Assembly: GCA_900555925.1 (NCBI GenBank)
Contig: USMU01000041.1
Location: 1 to 17,006 of the forward strand
From: an uncultured Clostridium sp.
GTDB lineage: Bacteria; Bacillota; Clostridia; Christensenellales; Borkfalkiaceae
Length of the DNA stretch: 17,006 nucleotides
Direction: 5' to 3'
Positions 6,361-14,868 of this stretch are shown in pieces. Below the pieces are notes generated by a model. It saw nothing but the letters and a program-made list of their open reading frames with translations, ran no database searches and was not told the DNA's origin. The stretch's first letter is position 1. Each line of letters starts with the position of its first letter. The translations under genes and the position numbers were made by a program.

Positions 6361-6394
6361 AAACCAGCCGTCCGAATTTTCGGACGGCTGGTTT
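6361..6394. terminator. bidirectional terminator between the lipoprotein gene and tsf
   Basis: A 14-bp perfect stem (6361-6374 with 6381-6394, core CCAGCCGTCCG) around a 6-nt loop. U-rich runs follow on both strands: TTTCTTCTTTTT on plus, and five T on minus. It serves the two converging genes, the lipoprotein (stop 6348) and tsf (stop 6410). Confidence 0.92.
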
Positions 6395-6409
6395 CTTCTT
6401 TTTGTTCGC

Positions 6410-7306
6410 TTATTTCTTCATCGCGGCAACCTGTTTTTTGACTTCTTCGTCCAGGTTTTCGCTCTTCTTTTCCAAGCCTTCGCCCATGACATAGAACACG
6501 AAACGATTGACCGCCGCGTTCCCCGCCGCTTTCAAAAGGTCGGAAACCGTCTTTTTATCGTCCTTGATGAACGCCTGCTTCAAAAGGCAGTTCTCCTCAT
6601 AGAACTTCTTGATTCTGCCGAGAACCATTTTCTCCGCAATCGCTTCCGGCTTACCTTCGTTGATCGCCTGCTGTTTGAGAATTTCTTTCTCCCGCTCCAA
6701 CGTCTCCGCGGAAACTTCCTCTTCCGTAAGATATGCGGGCTTCGTGAAAGCAATCTGCAACGTGATTTCGTGCGCTACTTCCTTCGCCGCATCCGTCGCT
6801 TCGCCCTTCATGTCCAGCATGACGCCCAGCTTTCCGCCGAGGTGAATATAGCTCGCCAAAAAGCCTTCCGTCTTATACACCGTAAAACGTCTGACCGCAA
6901 TCTTTTCGCCGATGATCGCAATCTGACCTTTCAGATATTCCTCTACGTTCGCCGCTCCGTCGATTTTGCACGCGAGCAGCGCCGCCGTATCCGCAGGATT
7001 CTCCTTTACGATTACCTTCGCGATCTCCGTCGCGATTTCCCCGAAACGAGGGTTCTTCGCCACGAAGTCCGATTCACAGTTGATTTCGAGCAATACGCCC
7101 GTATTGCCGTCGATATAGCACGAAACAATTCCTTCCGCCGCAATACGAGACGCCTTCTTTTCCGCTTTCGCGATTCCGCGCTCTCTCAAAAGCTCCGCCG
7201 CTTTCGTCATGTCTCCGTCCGCATCGGTGAGCGCTTTCTTACAATCCATTACGCCCGCGCCCGTTCTCTCGCGCAGCGCCATTACGTCCTTTGCTGTAAA
7301 TGCCAT
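6410..7306 (-). CDS. tsf: translation elongation factor Ts
   Basis: EF-Ts recycles EF-Tu by exchanging GDP for GTP. The 298-residue protein begins MAFTAKDVMALRERTGAGVMDCKKAL, where the N-terminal UBA-like helix bundle and the LRERTGAGVMDCKKAL signature are plain. It continues with the core motif CESDFVAKN, the TDFV region that contacts EF-Tu. The remaining dimerisation and coiled parts follow the usual order and length. AGGAGG lies about 10 nt before the ATG at 7306. It follows rpsB by 21 bp in the standard rpsB-tsf operon and ends at the strong hairpin at 6361-6394. It is therefore cut off from pyrH, which is its next neighbour in many bacteria. Confidence 0.98.
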   Translation of the reverse strand: MAFTAKDVMALRERTGAGVMDCKKALTDADGDMTKAAELLRERGIAKAEKKASRIAAEGIVSCYIDGNTGVLLEINCESDFVAKNPRFGEIATEIAKVIVKENPADTAALLACKIDGAANVEEYLKGQIAIIGEKIAVRRFTVYKTEGFLASYIHLGGKLGVMLDMKGEATDAAKEVAHEITLQIAFTKPAYLTEEEVSAETLEREKEILKQQAINEGKPEAIAEKMVLGRIKKFYEENCLLKQAFIKDDKKTVSDLLKAAGNAAVNRFVFYVMGEGLEKKSENLDEEVKKQVAAMKK

Positions 7307-7327
7307 TTTCTTTATTCCTCCTGATAA

Positions 7328-8125
7328 TTACGCATTCGCTTCCGAAGTTTCCGCCGCAGGCTCTTCCGCTGCCGCGACGACCTCTTCGATCGATTCGGGA
7401 GCCGCCGCTTCCTCCGCTTCCGCAACGGGCGCAAGCGCCTCTGCGCCCTGATTCGCTTCGATCACCGCGTTCGCCATGACGGACGAAATCAATTTGATCG
7501 CGCGAATGGCGTCGTCGTTGCCCGGAATTACATAGTCGATTTCATCGGGATCGCAGTTGGTATCCGTAATCGCAACTACGGGGATTCCCATCTTCTTCGC
7601 TTCTTTGACCGCGATCTCTTCGTTGTGAGGATCCACCACGAACATTACGCCCGGAAGGCTCTTCATCTTCTTGATACCGCCGAGGTTGGTCTGCAACTTC
7701 GTCATTTCCTTTTTGAGAAGCATGACTTCCTTCTTGGGAAGAAGTTCGAATTCCCCGTCGGCTTCCATTTTTTCGAGTTTTTCAAGTCTCTCTACGCGCG
7801 AACGCATGGTCTTGAAATTCGTCAGGCAGCCGCCCAGCCAACGCGCGTTGACATAGAACTGACCGCATCTTTCCGCTTCTTCCTTGATCGCGTCCTGCGC
7901 CTGCTTCTTCGTGCCTACGAAAAGAACCGTCTTGCCCGCTTTCGCGCTCTCGCATACGAACGTATACGCTTCCTCGATGAGAGACGCCGTCATCTGCAAG
8001 TCGATAATGTGAATATCGTTTCTCGCCGCAAAGATGTACTTCTTCATCTTGGGGTTCCATTTTCTCGTCTGGTGTCCGAAGTGGACGCCTGCTTCCAGAA
8101 GCTGTTTCATCGTGATAACTGCCAT
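7328..8125 (-). CDS. rpsB: 30S ribosomal protein S2
   Basis: S2 is a late-binding protein of the small ribosomal subunit. The 265-residue product starts [27 protein letters not shown], the family signature, and continues with the [27 protein letters not shown] and [13 protein letters not shown] blocks, all strongly conserved. The last 35 or so residues are an Ala/Glu-rich low-complexity tail ([17 protein letters not shown]), a common lineage-specific extension. GGAGG stands 9 nt before the ATG. It is the first gene of the rpsB-tsf operon, with its own promoter and a leader of about 115 nt. Confidence 0.98.
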   Translation of the reverse strand: MAVITMKQLLEAGVHFGHQTRKWNPKMKKYIFAARNDIHIIDLQMTASLIEEAYTFVCESAKAGKTVLFVGTKKQAQDAIKEEAERCGQFYVNARWLGGCLTNFKTMRSRVERLEKLEKMEADGEFELLPKKEVMLLKKEMTKLQTNLGGIKKMKSLPGVMFVVDPHNEEIAVKEAKKMGIPVVAITDTNCDPDEIDYVIPGNDDAIRAIKLISSVMANAVIEANQGAEALAPVAEAEEAAAPESIEEVVAAAEEPAAETSEANA

Positions 8126-8239
8126 AATTCAATACCTCCGTTGTACCTCCCCGGTTGGCGTTACAGCCGCAACGATATCCGCACTCAAAAATTTTACGGA
8201 CACGGAATGCGCGTCAAAGTCCGGGTGTGAATTTTTAGC
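8126..8239 (-). promoter_or_regulatory. 5' leader of rpsB-tsf, possible autogenous control region
   Basis: About 115 nt separate the predicted transcription start from the rpsB ATG, far more than a ribosome-binding site needs. The leader contains a small hairpin (CGGAC/GTCCG, 8197-8223) and two GGAGG copies 11 nt apart ahead of the ATG. Leaders of rpsB are known in other bacteria to be bound by S2. I cannot match this one to a known leader motif, so that role is an inference. Confidence 0.35.
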
Positions 8240-8245
8240 GTTTCT

Positions 8246-8274
8246 ATTTTACCATATCGGACGAGCCTTGGCAA
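8246..8274 (-). promoter_or_regulatory. promoter of rpsB-tsf
   Basis: On the minus strand, TTGCCA (8274-8269), a 17-nt spacer and TAAAAT (8251-8246) preceded by TGG, an extended -10. Its predicted start lies near 8239. It sits only about 40 bp downstream of the ABC exporter stop codon, and no terminator is seen between them. Confidence 0.8.
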
Positions 8275-8314
8275 GCTATTTTAAGGGCAATTCGGCACTT
8301 TTTTCCGCTTTTTC

Positions 8315-10123
8315 TCAATTTTCCGCCGCCAAAGAGGGCTGCGATATGCGCGAATACTGACTGTTATAGAGCTTCGCGTAAAAACCGCCCTCTTCCAGCA
8401 GCTCTTTATGCGTTCCGATATCGACGATTTTTCCGTTATCCACCGCAATGATCATATCCGCGTTTACGATCGTCGACAGGCGGTGCGCGATGACGAAACA
8501 CGTCTTCCCTTTCATCAGCTTATCCATCGCTTTCTGAATGAGAATCTCCGTGCGCGTATCGACGTCGGAAGTCGCTTCGTCCAATATCAAAAGCGGTTTA
8601 TCCGACAAAAACGCGCGCGCGATCGTCAAAAGCTGCTTCTGACCGCCCGAAAGCGACGTCGAATCGGTGATCACCGTATCGTACCCCTTCGGCAGGAGCC
8701 TTATAAACCGATCGCAATAGGAAGCCCGACAGGCGGCCTCCACTTCCTCTTTCGTCACTCCTTCCCTGCCATAAGCGATATTTTCGTACACGGTGCCTTC
8801 AAACAACCACGTATCCTGCAACACCATGGAAAATTGTTCGCGCACATTCTCGCGGTTCATCTCCGAAATGTCAAACCCGTCGATTTCGATTTTTCCGCTT
8901 CGGGGATCGTAAAAGCGCATCAGCAAATTGACGATCGTCGTCTTGCCCGCGCCCGTGGGACCGACGATCGCTACTTTTTCGCCGGCTCTGACGGAAAAGC
9001 TCAGATGTTCGATGAGCGGCTTTTCTTCGGTATAGGAGAAATCCACGTCCTTAAATTCCACGTTTCCCGCAATTTTTTCGGGCAGGAGCTCCGTTTCGAC
9101 GGACATCTCCTCTTCGTCGAGAAATCCGTACACCTTTTTGGCCGCAGAGCCTACGTGCTGAATGGACGAAAGTCCGTTTGCAATCTGCATGAGCGGGCCG
9201 GAAAAGTTTTTGGAGTACAGGACGACCGTGACGACCGTCGCGACTTCCAGCGTTCCCGACACCGCGAGGAGTCCGCCGAGCAGACACACCGCGATAAACG
9301 AGGCGTGATTCGTGAAAGAAATGACGGGCTGAACCGCAGAGGACAAAAATACGGCGCGGCGGTTGACTTCGGTGAGTCCGTCGTTGATTTTTTTGTGCTT
9401 TTTCCGCATGGTCTCTTCCATGTTATAGGATTTTACGGTCTCTATCCCGCCGTAATCCTCCTCGACACAGGAATACAGGTCCTCGTAGCTCTTCCACATT
9501 TTATCGTAATAGCGCATGCTTTTACGGGCGATTACGGTAGAAATGATTGTGGACAGCGGAACCAGAAGAATGACCGCCAGAGCCATCGGAACGTTTTCGT
9601 AAAAGAGCATGACCGCGATGGCCGTGAGCTGCAAAACGCCCATCAAAAGAACGTCGATCGCCTCGTGTATGGAGTTTCCCATCATGGAGACATTATTATT
9701 TACGCGGGCGAGAATTTCTCCCGTCTTGGTCTTATCGAGATAGGACACGGGCAGGCGGGAAATCTTATCCGCCATCGCGATACGGAGCTGACACGTAAAG
9801 CGACGGGAAACGACGTTATTGAGCGTATACATTTTCAGCCATGAAAAGAAGGAATACACCGCATAAATCCCCGCCAACACCGCGAGCGGGACCGCGAGGC
9901 TCTTCAAAAACGCGGATGCGTCGGCTCCGTCCGAGCGGATAAAGTCATCCGCTTTTCCGACGACGCTGCCGATAATCTGCGGGGAAAGAATATTACACGC
10001 GATGATGACGAGCGCCATTCCCACTACGGCAAAAAGCTGAAAACGGATTTTCGATACGTCCGCCAGCATGCGTTTCAAAACGCCTTTTTTCGGCTGTTTC
10101 TGCTTTTCTTCCAAAGCGCTCAC
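8315..10123 (-). CDS. ABC exporter, membrane-ATPase fusion, subunit with the complete ATPase site residues
   Basis: A 602-residue half-transporter with an N-terminal six-helix membrane domain (about residues 25-325) and a C-terminal nucleotide-binding domain. The ATPase part has Walker A GPTGAGKTT (388-396), signature LSGGQ (491-495), Walker B LLILDEA with catalytic Glu516, and the H-loop His547 (VIAHR). All key residues are intact. It overlaps the preceding ABC gene by 4 bp, and that partner has a degenerate site, so the two should form one heterodimeric exporter of the multidrug or lipid type. The GTG at 10123 has its GGAGG directly adjacent; the in-frame TTG at 10114 has the same GGAGG at 8 nt and may be the true start. 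The substrate cannot be told. Confidence 0.92.
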   Translation of the reverse strand: MSALEEKQKQPKKGVLKRMLADVSKIRFQLFAVVGMALVIIACNILSPQIIGSVVGKADDFIRSDGADASAFLKSLAVPLAVLAGIYAVYSFFSWLKMYTLNNVVSRRFTCQLRIAMADKISRLPVSYLDKTKTGEILARVNNNVSMMGNSIHEAIDVLLMGVLQLTAIAVMLFYENVPMALAVILLVPLSTIISTVIARKSMRYYDKMWKSYEDLYSCVEEDYGGIETVKSYNMEETMRKKHKKINDGLTEVNRRAVFLSSAVQPVISFTNHASFIAVCLLGGLLAVSGTLEVATVVTVVLYSKNFSGPLMQIANGLSSIQHVGSAAKKVYGFLDEEEMSVETELLPEKIAGNVEFKDVDFSYTEEKPLIEHLSFSVRAGEKVAIVGPTGAGKTTIVNLLMRFYDPRSGKIEIDGFDISEMNRENVREQFSMVLQDTWLFEGTVYENIAYGREGVTKEEVEAACRASYCDRFIRLLPKGYDTVITDSTSLSGGQKQLLTIARAFLSDKPLLILDEATSDVDTRTEILIQKAMDKLMKGKTCFVIAHRLSTIVNADMIIAVDNGKIVDIGTHKELLEEGGFYAKLYNSQYSRISQPSLAAEN

Positions 10124-11853
10124 CTCCCCGTTTCAGGCGCGCTTCGGCGCGTTTGAGAAAGATAAATTTCCCGATAAATCCCGCAGGAACGCATCAGTTC
10201 CTCATGCGTGCCGCAGGCGTCTATCCTTCCGCCGTCGAACACGTAAATTTTATCGCAGTTCATCGCCGTCGTCACACGCTGCGTAACGATAATCTGCGTC
10301 TTGCCCTTCAAGCGCTCCGCCAAGCAGGCGCGAAGCCTGGATTCCGTGAGAAAATCGAGCGCGGAAAAACTGTCGTCGAATATGTATATCGCCGCGGGCT
10401 TCAACAGTGCGCGCGCAATGGCCAGCCTCTGTTTCTGACCGCCCGAAAGGTTTCCGCCGCGCTGGGTCGTCGGATAGTCCAACCCCTCTTTCTGCGCCTC
10501 CACAAAATCGATGAGCTGCGCGTCGGAAACGGCTCTGAGCACTTTCGTGTCCTCCACCTCACGGCCCGCCAGAACGTTTTCCCGTATCGTTCCCGAAAAT
10601 ATCGTATCCCGCTGCAAAACACAGGAAATATTCTCCCGAAGGCGACGTTCGCCCAACGTTTCGGCGGGGATTCCGTCGAAGGAAAGCTCCCCGCCCGTCG
10701 GCGAAGCCAGCCCCAGCAACAGGCGAACCACCGTACTCTTTCCCGAACCCGTACCGCCGATAAACGCTATTTTCTGACCAGGCAAAATTTCCATGTCTAT
10801 CCCCGAAAGTGCGTCGTCGGAACCCGCAGGATAACGATAGGAGACCCCCTTTAAGCGGATTCCGCCCTTCAACGGCGGCTGCCCTTCCGCACGCGTTTCG
10901 GGGACGGAATCCGCCGTCAGGACTTCGGATATGCGCATGCAGTTCACCTTGGCTCGGGGAATTTCCGAAACGGTGAAGGAAATACTCATAATCCCCGACA
11001 TAATCATGCCCACGTATTCGATGACCGCAAGAATACCGCCCGCCGTCAGACGGCTGTCGGGCAGGGAAAGACGATAGGCTCCCACGTACAGAATGAGCAC
11101 CGTCACGAGATTCAAAACGAGCATACACACGGGACTGATGAGCCCCGCCCGAATATTCGCCTTGATGATGTTATCCGCCATGACGTGCGTCGCTCGGTCG
11201 ATTTTCTGCTGTTCCGCTCCCTCGCGGTTGAATGCCCGCACGACGCGGATTCCCGAAAGGCGGCTCCTGATCAGCGCGTTCTGCTTATCCATGTATTCGT
11301 CGGAAATTTTCCAAAGCGGATGAATACGCCGAGAAACCAAAAGAACCACCGCCAAAATGACGGGCACGAACGCAAACAGAATGAGCGCCAACACCCAATC
11401 TTTACGAAAGGCGAGCGCCGTGCCCAAAATCATGGTAAACGGAATGGCGGAAAGAGCGCTCAAAAGAGTGTTGATGACGTCCCCCACCCGATCCACGTCT
11501 TCGATGGAACGGGTAATCAACGCGCCCGTTCCCATCTTTTTGAAAGTATCTGCGGGCATGGAATTGACCTTCGCGAAAATTTCCGCGCGAAGGTCGCCGC
11601 AAAAGCGGGCCGTCGCACCCTGTCCGATTTTATATGCGAATACGATTAAAATCACGTCCGCGACCGTTACGGCCGCCATGACCGCACATGTCCTATAAAC
11701 GTAAGAAATATTTTTTTCCCCGATTCCGTAATCGACGATGTTCGTCATCAGCGTCGGAAGCGCGACCGAACACACGGTGGACAACACCAGCATGACGAAT
11801 GCCGCGGAAAGCGGCATTCGGTATTTTTTGAGTCGATTGAGTATATCTTTCAT
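10120..11853 (-). CDS. ABC exporter, membrane-ATPase fusion, subunit with degenerate catalytic residues
   Basis: A 577-residue half-transporter: membrane domain about residues 15-310, then the nucleotide-binding domain with Walker A GGTGSGKST (366-374) and signature LSGGQ (469-473). Walker B reads IYIFDDS, so the catalytic Glu is replaced by Asp494. The H-loop reads VTQR, so the switch His is replaced by Gln525. These two changes are the known mark of the non-catalytic site in heterodimeric exporters such as TM287/288 and BmrCD. Its partner, encoded directly downstream with a GTGA overlap, has the intact residues. The ATG at 11853 has no strong Shine-Dalgarno, and no clear promoter was found in the 60-70 bp upstream. 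Likely a drug, peptide or lipid exporter. Confidence 0.92.
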   Translation of the reverse strand: MKDILNRLKKYRMPLSAAFVMLVLSTVCSVALPTLMTNIVDYGIGEKNISYVYRTCAVMAAVTVADVILIVFAYKIGQGATARFCGDLRAEIFAKVNSMPADTFKKMGTGALITRSIEDVDRVGDVINTLLSALSAIPFTMILGTALAFRKDWVLALILFAFVPVILAVVLLVSRRIHPLWKISDEYMDKQNALIRSRLSGIRVVRAFNREGAEQQKIDRATHVMADNIIKANIRAGLISPVCMLVLNLVTVLILYVGAYRLSLPDSRLTAGGILAVIEYVGMIMSGIMSISFTVSEIPRAKVNCMRISEVLTADSVPETRAEGQPPLKGGIRLKGVSYRYPAGSDDALSGIDMEILPGQKIAFIGGTGSGKSTVVRLLLGLASPTGGELSFDGIPAETLGERRLRENISCVLQRDTIFSGTIRENVLAGREVEDTKVLRAVSDAQLIDFVEAQKEGLDYPTTQRGGNLSGGQKQRLAIARALLKPAAIYIFDDSFSALDFLTESRLRACLAERLKGKTQIIVTQRVTTAMNCDKIYVFDGGRIDACGTHEELMRSCGIYREIYLSQTRRSAPETGR

Positions 11854-11920
11854 TCTTTTTTCGATTTCCCGTTAATTTTGTTTCTCGTCATATTTTTGCG
11901 GAAGAGTTGAGCGAAGCCGC

Positions 11921-11972
11921 AAAAAAACAGAACATTCGGCAAGCTATCAATGCGAAAATTTGCTTCCGAACG
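11921..11972 (-). terminator. intrinsic terminator of the DUF1538/PII-like operon
   Basis: On the minus strand, CGTTCGGAAGC (11972-11962) pairs with GCTTGCCGAATG (11944-11933), with one bulge and one G-U pair. TTCTGTTTTTTT follows. It lies about 45 bp after the stop of the PII-like gene and ahead of the ABC exporter operon. Confidence 0.7.
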
Positions 11973-12017
11973 TCCCAACGACGCAAAATATCGCTTCAAA
12001 AGGGTATGGAAAAAGCG

Positions 12018-12848
12018 TTATTTTTTCGCAGACGGTGTATCGGAATCGGGCGACATCGAGCCTACGCCGATCAAATTATCCACCGGCAGAGAAAACAAAA
12101 CCCCGCCCGCGTCCGTTTTCAGTCCCGCAGTCTCCTGAATCGCCCGCATGATGGGCAGTTTTCCCTCGCGCTTTGTCAGAATCATCAGAATTTCCGTCTC
12201 CTCCTGAAACGTTACCCCGATAAGCTGCTCCGCTTTCCGATTGTTCAGCATCGTCGCGTGTATGAGCGTTCCGCCCGCCGCGCCCGCTTCCCGAGCCGCA
12301 TTCATCGCTTCGTCGGCAAAACCGCTCTGCATGGCAGCTATCACCAAATCATAAATTCTCGAATTTTCGTTCATTTTTCTTTCCCTCCCCGCCGCGGCTT
12401 CCTTGGGCGCGGCTTTCAAAAGCCCGTTCGCGACGATGCTCGATACGCTCGTCAGCGGCATGGTAAAACAAATACCCTTCCCTACGAGATACAGCTCCAT
12501 TTCTTTCTGTATCCCCTCCAAAACCGTCCTTTCCGAGGTCTCCGGAATCAGCGAAAGCACCATTCTCTTGCTCGTCTCCCCGAGACCGAGATAGTCCAGA
12601 ACCGCCGTGCGCGCCGTACCGTGCGCTTCAAAGGAATAACTCAATGCCGCGCCCGAAGCGTTGCAGAGCTCCACGACCTCCGCGGCGTCCTCCTGCCCCA
12701 CGATTCCGACAAGGAGTTTCAACCGCGGCGGCTGTCCGCCCTTTGAACGCAACGGATTCGAACCGTCTTTCTCCCGCGCTACGCGCAGCTTTTTCAGCTT
12801 TCCGCCCGCAAACCCCTTTTTCAAAGTCAACCTTTCAATCCCGCTCAT
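12018..12848 (-). CDS. tandem PII-like signalling protein
   Basis: A 276-residue soluble protein that appears to hold two PII-like (GlnB/CutA-fold) domains. Domain 1, about residues 41-140, runs from RLKLLVGIVG to FTMPLTSVSSI. Domain 2, about 163-265, runs from IYDLVIAAMQSG to LFSLPVDNLIGV. Each begins with a strand, a helix starting after a Gly/Gln, a central GTA or GGT turn, and ends with a FTMPL or FSLPV strand then a V-x-x-I/L-x-G-like edge. The linker contains a basic KAAPKEAAAGRERK stretch. The ATG 12848 is 1 bp after the DUF1538 stop, with GAGGTG 7 nt upstream. PII proteins usually sense nucleotides or 2-oxoglutarate and gate transporters, so control of the neighbouring membrane protein is the natural inference. 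The ligand is unknown. The fold call rests on pattern only. Confidence 0.75.
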   Translation of the reverse strand: MSGIERLTLKKGFAGGKLKKLRVAREKDGSNPLRSKGGQPPRLKLLVGIVGQEDAAEVVELCNASGAALSYSFEAHGTARTAVLDYLGLGETSKRMVLSLIPETSERTVLEGIQKEMELYLVGKGICFTMPLTSVSSIVANGLLKAAPKEAAAGRERKMNENSRIYDLVIAAMQSGFADEAMNAAREAGAAGGTLIHATMLNNRKAEQLIGVTFQEETEILMILTKREGKLPIMRAIQETAGLKTDAGGVLFSLPVDNLIGVGSMSPDSDTPSAKK

Positions 12849-12849
12849 G

Positions 12850-14403
12850 TCAGTCCACCTCGTATTCTACAACGTCGTCCTCTTCGGAAAGGAAATTCTT
12901 CTTGTATGTCGCCGTCTTACGCCTATAATGGATTCCCAAAATCTGAATACTGATGAGCGGCGCCAGCGCTACGAGCGCCACGCATCCGAACGCCAATGTC
13001 ATAATCTCCGTCGGCGCAAGCACGGAGCACGCTCCGATTGCCATGGGCAGCACAAATGAGGAAACCATGGCTCCGCTGGCGACGCCGCCGGAGTCGAACG
13101 CGATACCCGTGAACAACTTGGGCGTAAAAATCATCAGCACCAGCGCCGCGGCATACCCCGGAAGCAAAAGCCACATTACATTGAAACCGAGAACGATCCG
13201 AAGCATGGAAAATCCCAGCGCCGCGCACACGCCGATACACAAGCCCTTCTTCATCGTCGAAGCGGAAACCGCACCCGCGGACATGTGCTCCACCTGTTTA
13301 TTGAGCACGTACACCGCAGGTTCGGCCGAGACGACGAAATACCCTAAAAGCATTCCCACGGGCACCAGCAGCCAGCCGTTCCAAAAACCGGCAAGCGCTT
13401 TGCCGATTTCCCGCCCCACGGGCATGAACCCCACGTTTGCGCCCGTCAAAAAGAACGTCAGTCCCGCAAACGTATATACGAGCCCGATAATTACCTTTAT
13501 GAGCTGACGGCGGGGAAATGCCCGCGTTATCAGTTGAAACAGCACGAAAAACGCCGCAATCGGCGACAGCGCGCGGAGCACTTCCAGCGCGTATTCCCCC
13601 AAGCCCCTGCCGTAATCGATAAAGGCGCTCTGAGTCGTCTCGGGCGGCACGATGTCCGATACGGGATATTCGCCCCCCTGCGCTTTATAAATAATCCCCA
13701 AAACGAGCACCGCCAGAATCGGGCCGATACTGCTCAAAGCCACGAGGCCGAAACTGTCGTCGCCGCTCTTTTTACCGCTCCTCACTGCCGCCACGCCTAC
13801 GCCCAGCGACATGATAAAAGGCACTGTCACGGGTCCCGTCGTGACTCCGCCCGCGTCGAAGGAAATTGCCCAGAAACTCGACGGAACTGCCGTGAGCGCC
13901 AACGCGAACACCGCCGTATAACATATCGCCAGCAGGACGGAAAGGCTCACGCCGAATACGATTCGCAACATCGCCGCCATGAGAAAAAGTCCCATTCCCA
14001 CCGATACCGTGACAACCATCACCATATTGTCGATGTCGGGAACCTGTTCTGCAAGAATTTGCAAATCGGGTTCCGCCATGGTCACGATGACACCTATCAC
14101 GAAACTGACAAAGGCTATCAGCCATACTTTCTTGCTCTTGGTCAGCGTCGAGCCTACCCTTTGACCGATGACGAGCATGGACATGTCTGCGCCCAATGCA
14201 AACAGCGCCGTTCCGAAAATCAAAAGCAGGACCCCGACCGCGAACAAAAGAAATGTGCCCGTCTCCAAGGGAGTCAACGTGAGAGACAGCCCCAATACGA
14301 TGAGCGCTATGGGAAAGACTGCCTGAAATGCCTCCTTCAATTTTTCTTTCAGCGCCTCCGACATTTCCTTGCGCCGCTCTTTGAGTTTTTCCCTATCCGC
14401 CAT
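12850..14403 (-). CDS. DUF1538-family multi-pass membrane protein, predicted transporter
   Basis: A 517-residue integral membrane protein with about twelve hydrophobic segments in two related halves. Each half has an AEP motif followed by a Q-V (AEPDLQILAEQV about residue 110; AEPAVYVLNKQV about 350). Each also has a GG motif (FDAGGVTTGPV about 185; FDSGGVASGAM about 445) in a hydrophobic re-entrant-like context. Such an internal repeat is common in secondary transporters with inverted or duplicated topology. The N-terminus is a charged helix (REKLKERRKEMSEALKEKLKE) in the cytosol. GGGGAGG precedes the ATG at 14403. In Firmicutes DUF1538 genes occur with PII-like genes, as here. Substrate unknown; an ion or small-solute transporter gated by the PII-like partner is inferred. 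Confidence 0.82.
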   Translation of the reverse strand: MADREKLKERRKEMSEALKEKLKEAFQAVFPIALIVLGLSLTLTPLETGTFLLFAVGVLLLIFGTALFALGADMSMLVIGQRVGSTLTKSKKVWLIAFVSFVIGVIVTMAEPDLQILAEQVPDIDNMVMVVTVSVGMGLFLMAAMLRIVFGVSLSVLLAICYTAVFALALTAVPSSFWAISFDAGGVTTGPVTVPFIMSLGVGVAAVRSGKKSGDDSFGLVALSSIGPILAVLVLGIIYKAQGGEYPVSDIVPPETTQSAFIDYGRGLGEYALEVLRALSPIAAFFVLFQLITRAFPRRQLIKVIIGLVYTFAGLTFFLTGANVGFMPVGREIGKALAGFWNGWLLVPVGMLLGYFVVSAEPAVYVLNKQVEHMSAGAVSASTMKKGLCIGVCAALGFSMLRIVLGFNVMWLLLPGYAAALVLMIFTPKLFTGIAFDSGGVASGAMVSSFVLPMAIGACSVLAPTEIMTLAFGCVALVALAPLISIQILGIHYRRKTATYKKNFLSEEDDVVEYEVD

Positions 14404-14442
14404 ATTGCCTCCCCTTTCCGAATTTATTTCTTTTCACTTTCT

Positions 14443-14481
14443 GAAAGAGCCTCTTTCCCGTTTCGGGCAAGAGGCTCTTTC
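14443..14481 (-). terminator. long hairpin between the DUF1292 gene and the DUF1538 operon, probable terminator
   Basis: GAAAGAGCCTCTT (14443-14455) and its perfect complement (14469-14481) form a 13-bp stem. An inner CCCG/CGGG stem of 4 bp caps it with a TTT loop. The U-tract is short (TTTC) on both strands, so termination may be partial. It lies 44 bp after the DUF1292 gene and upstream of DUF1538, so an attenuator role is also possible. Confidence 0.55.
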
Positions 14482-14524
14482 GGAATAAAAATTTTACAAG
14501 CAAAATCCGTGTACGGAAAAACTA

Positions 14525-14857
14525 TCAGTCTTCCGCTCCGTCTAATTTCTTCGCGTCTTCGCTGTCTTCATACTGCTCGTATTGATTACAAAATTCCGCA
14601 AATACTTCGTCCATCAGCGTTTCGTCTTCGAGCGGGAGAAGCTCCTGTTCGTCGCCCTCGCCTTTGAGCTGGAACATCACTACTTCGTCCTCCTCTTCCT
14701 CCGTCTCCGGCTCCGCTTTCTGGAAAAAGCAATACCATTCGCCCTTATATTCGATTGTCCCGATATGGAGATATTTCTCCACATTTCCTTCGTCGTCTTC
14801 GAGTTCGAGAATATTATCCTCGTATTCTTCGTCTTCCGTCAGATTTTCCATGTCCAT
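14525..14857 (-). CDS. DUF1292-family acidic protein (YrzB-like)
   Basis: A very acidic 110-residue protein that begins MDMENLTEDEEYEDN and contains the DUF1292 core: ILELEDDEGN, a hydrophobic strand KYLHIGTIEY, WYCFFQKAEP and then VVMFQLKGEGDEQELLPLEDE. The function of the family is unknown. In many Firmicutes it follows ruvX (yrrK) in the alaS-yrzL-yrrK-yrzB order, which is the arrangement here without alaS. I chose ATG 14857, since GAGGTG lies 6 nt upstream. A GTG at 14866 in the same frame would overlap that ribosome-binding site. It is 11 bp after the ruvX stop. Confidence 0.9.
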   Translation of the reverse strand: MDMENLTEDEEYEDNILELEDDEGNVEKYLHIGTIEYKGEWYCFFQKAEPETEEEEDEVVMFQLKGEGDEQELLPLEDETLMDEVFAEFCNQYEQYEDSEDAKKLDGAED

Positions 14858-14868
14858 TTCTTTCACCT

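Noticed and set aside
6323..7324. A plus-strand ORF of 333 codons
   Set aside because: Antisense to tsf, which is unmistakable.
8408..9844. A plus-strand ORF of 478 codons
   Set aside because: Antisense to an intact ABC exporter gene; Arg/His/Asp-rich with no recognisable domain.
11893..11925. TTTTTGCGG...CCGCAAAAA inverted repeat as a second terminator
   Set aside because: Neither strand has a U-run after the stem; the T-run lies on the 5' side. It overlaps the U-tract of the better hairpin at 11921-11972.
13534..14667. A plus-strand ORF of 377 codons
   Set aside because: Antisense to the DUF1538 gene; composition typical of a shadow frame.
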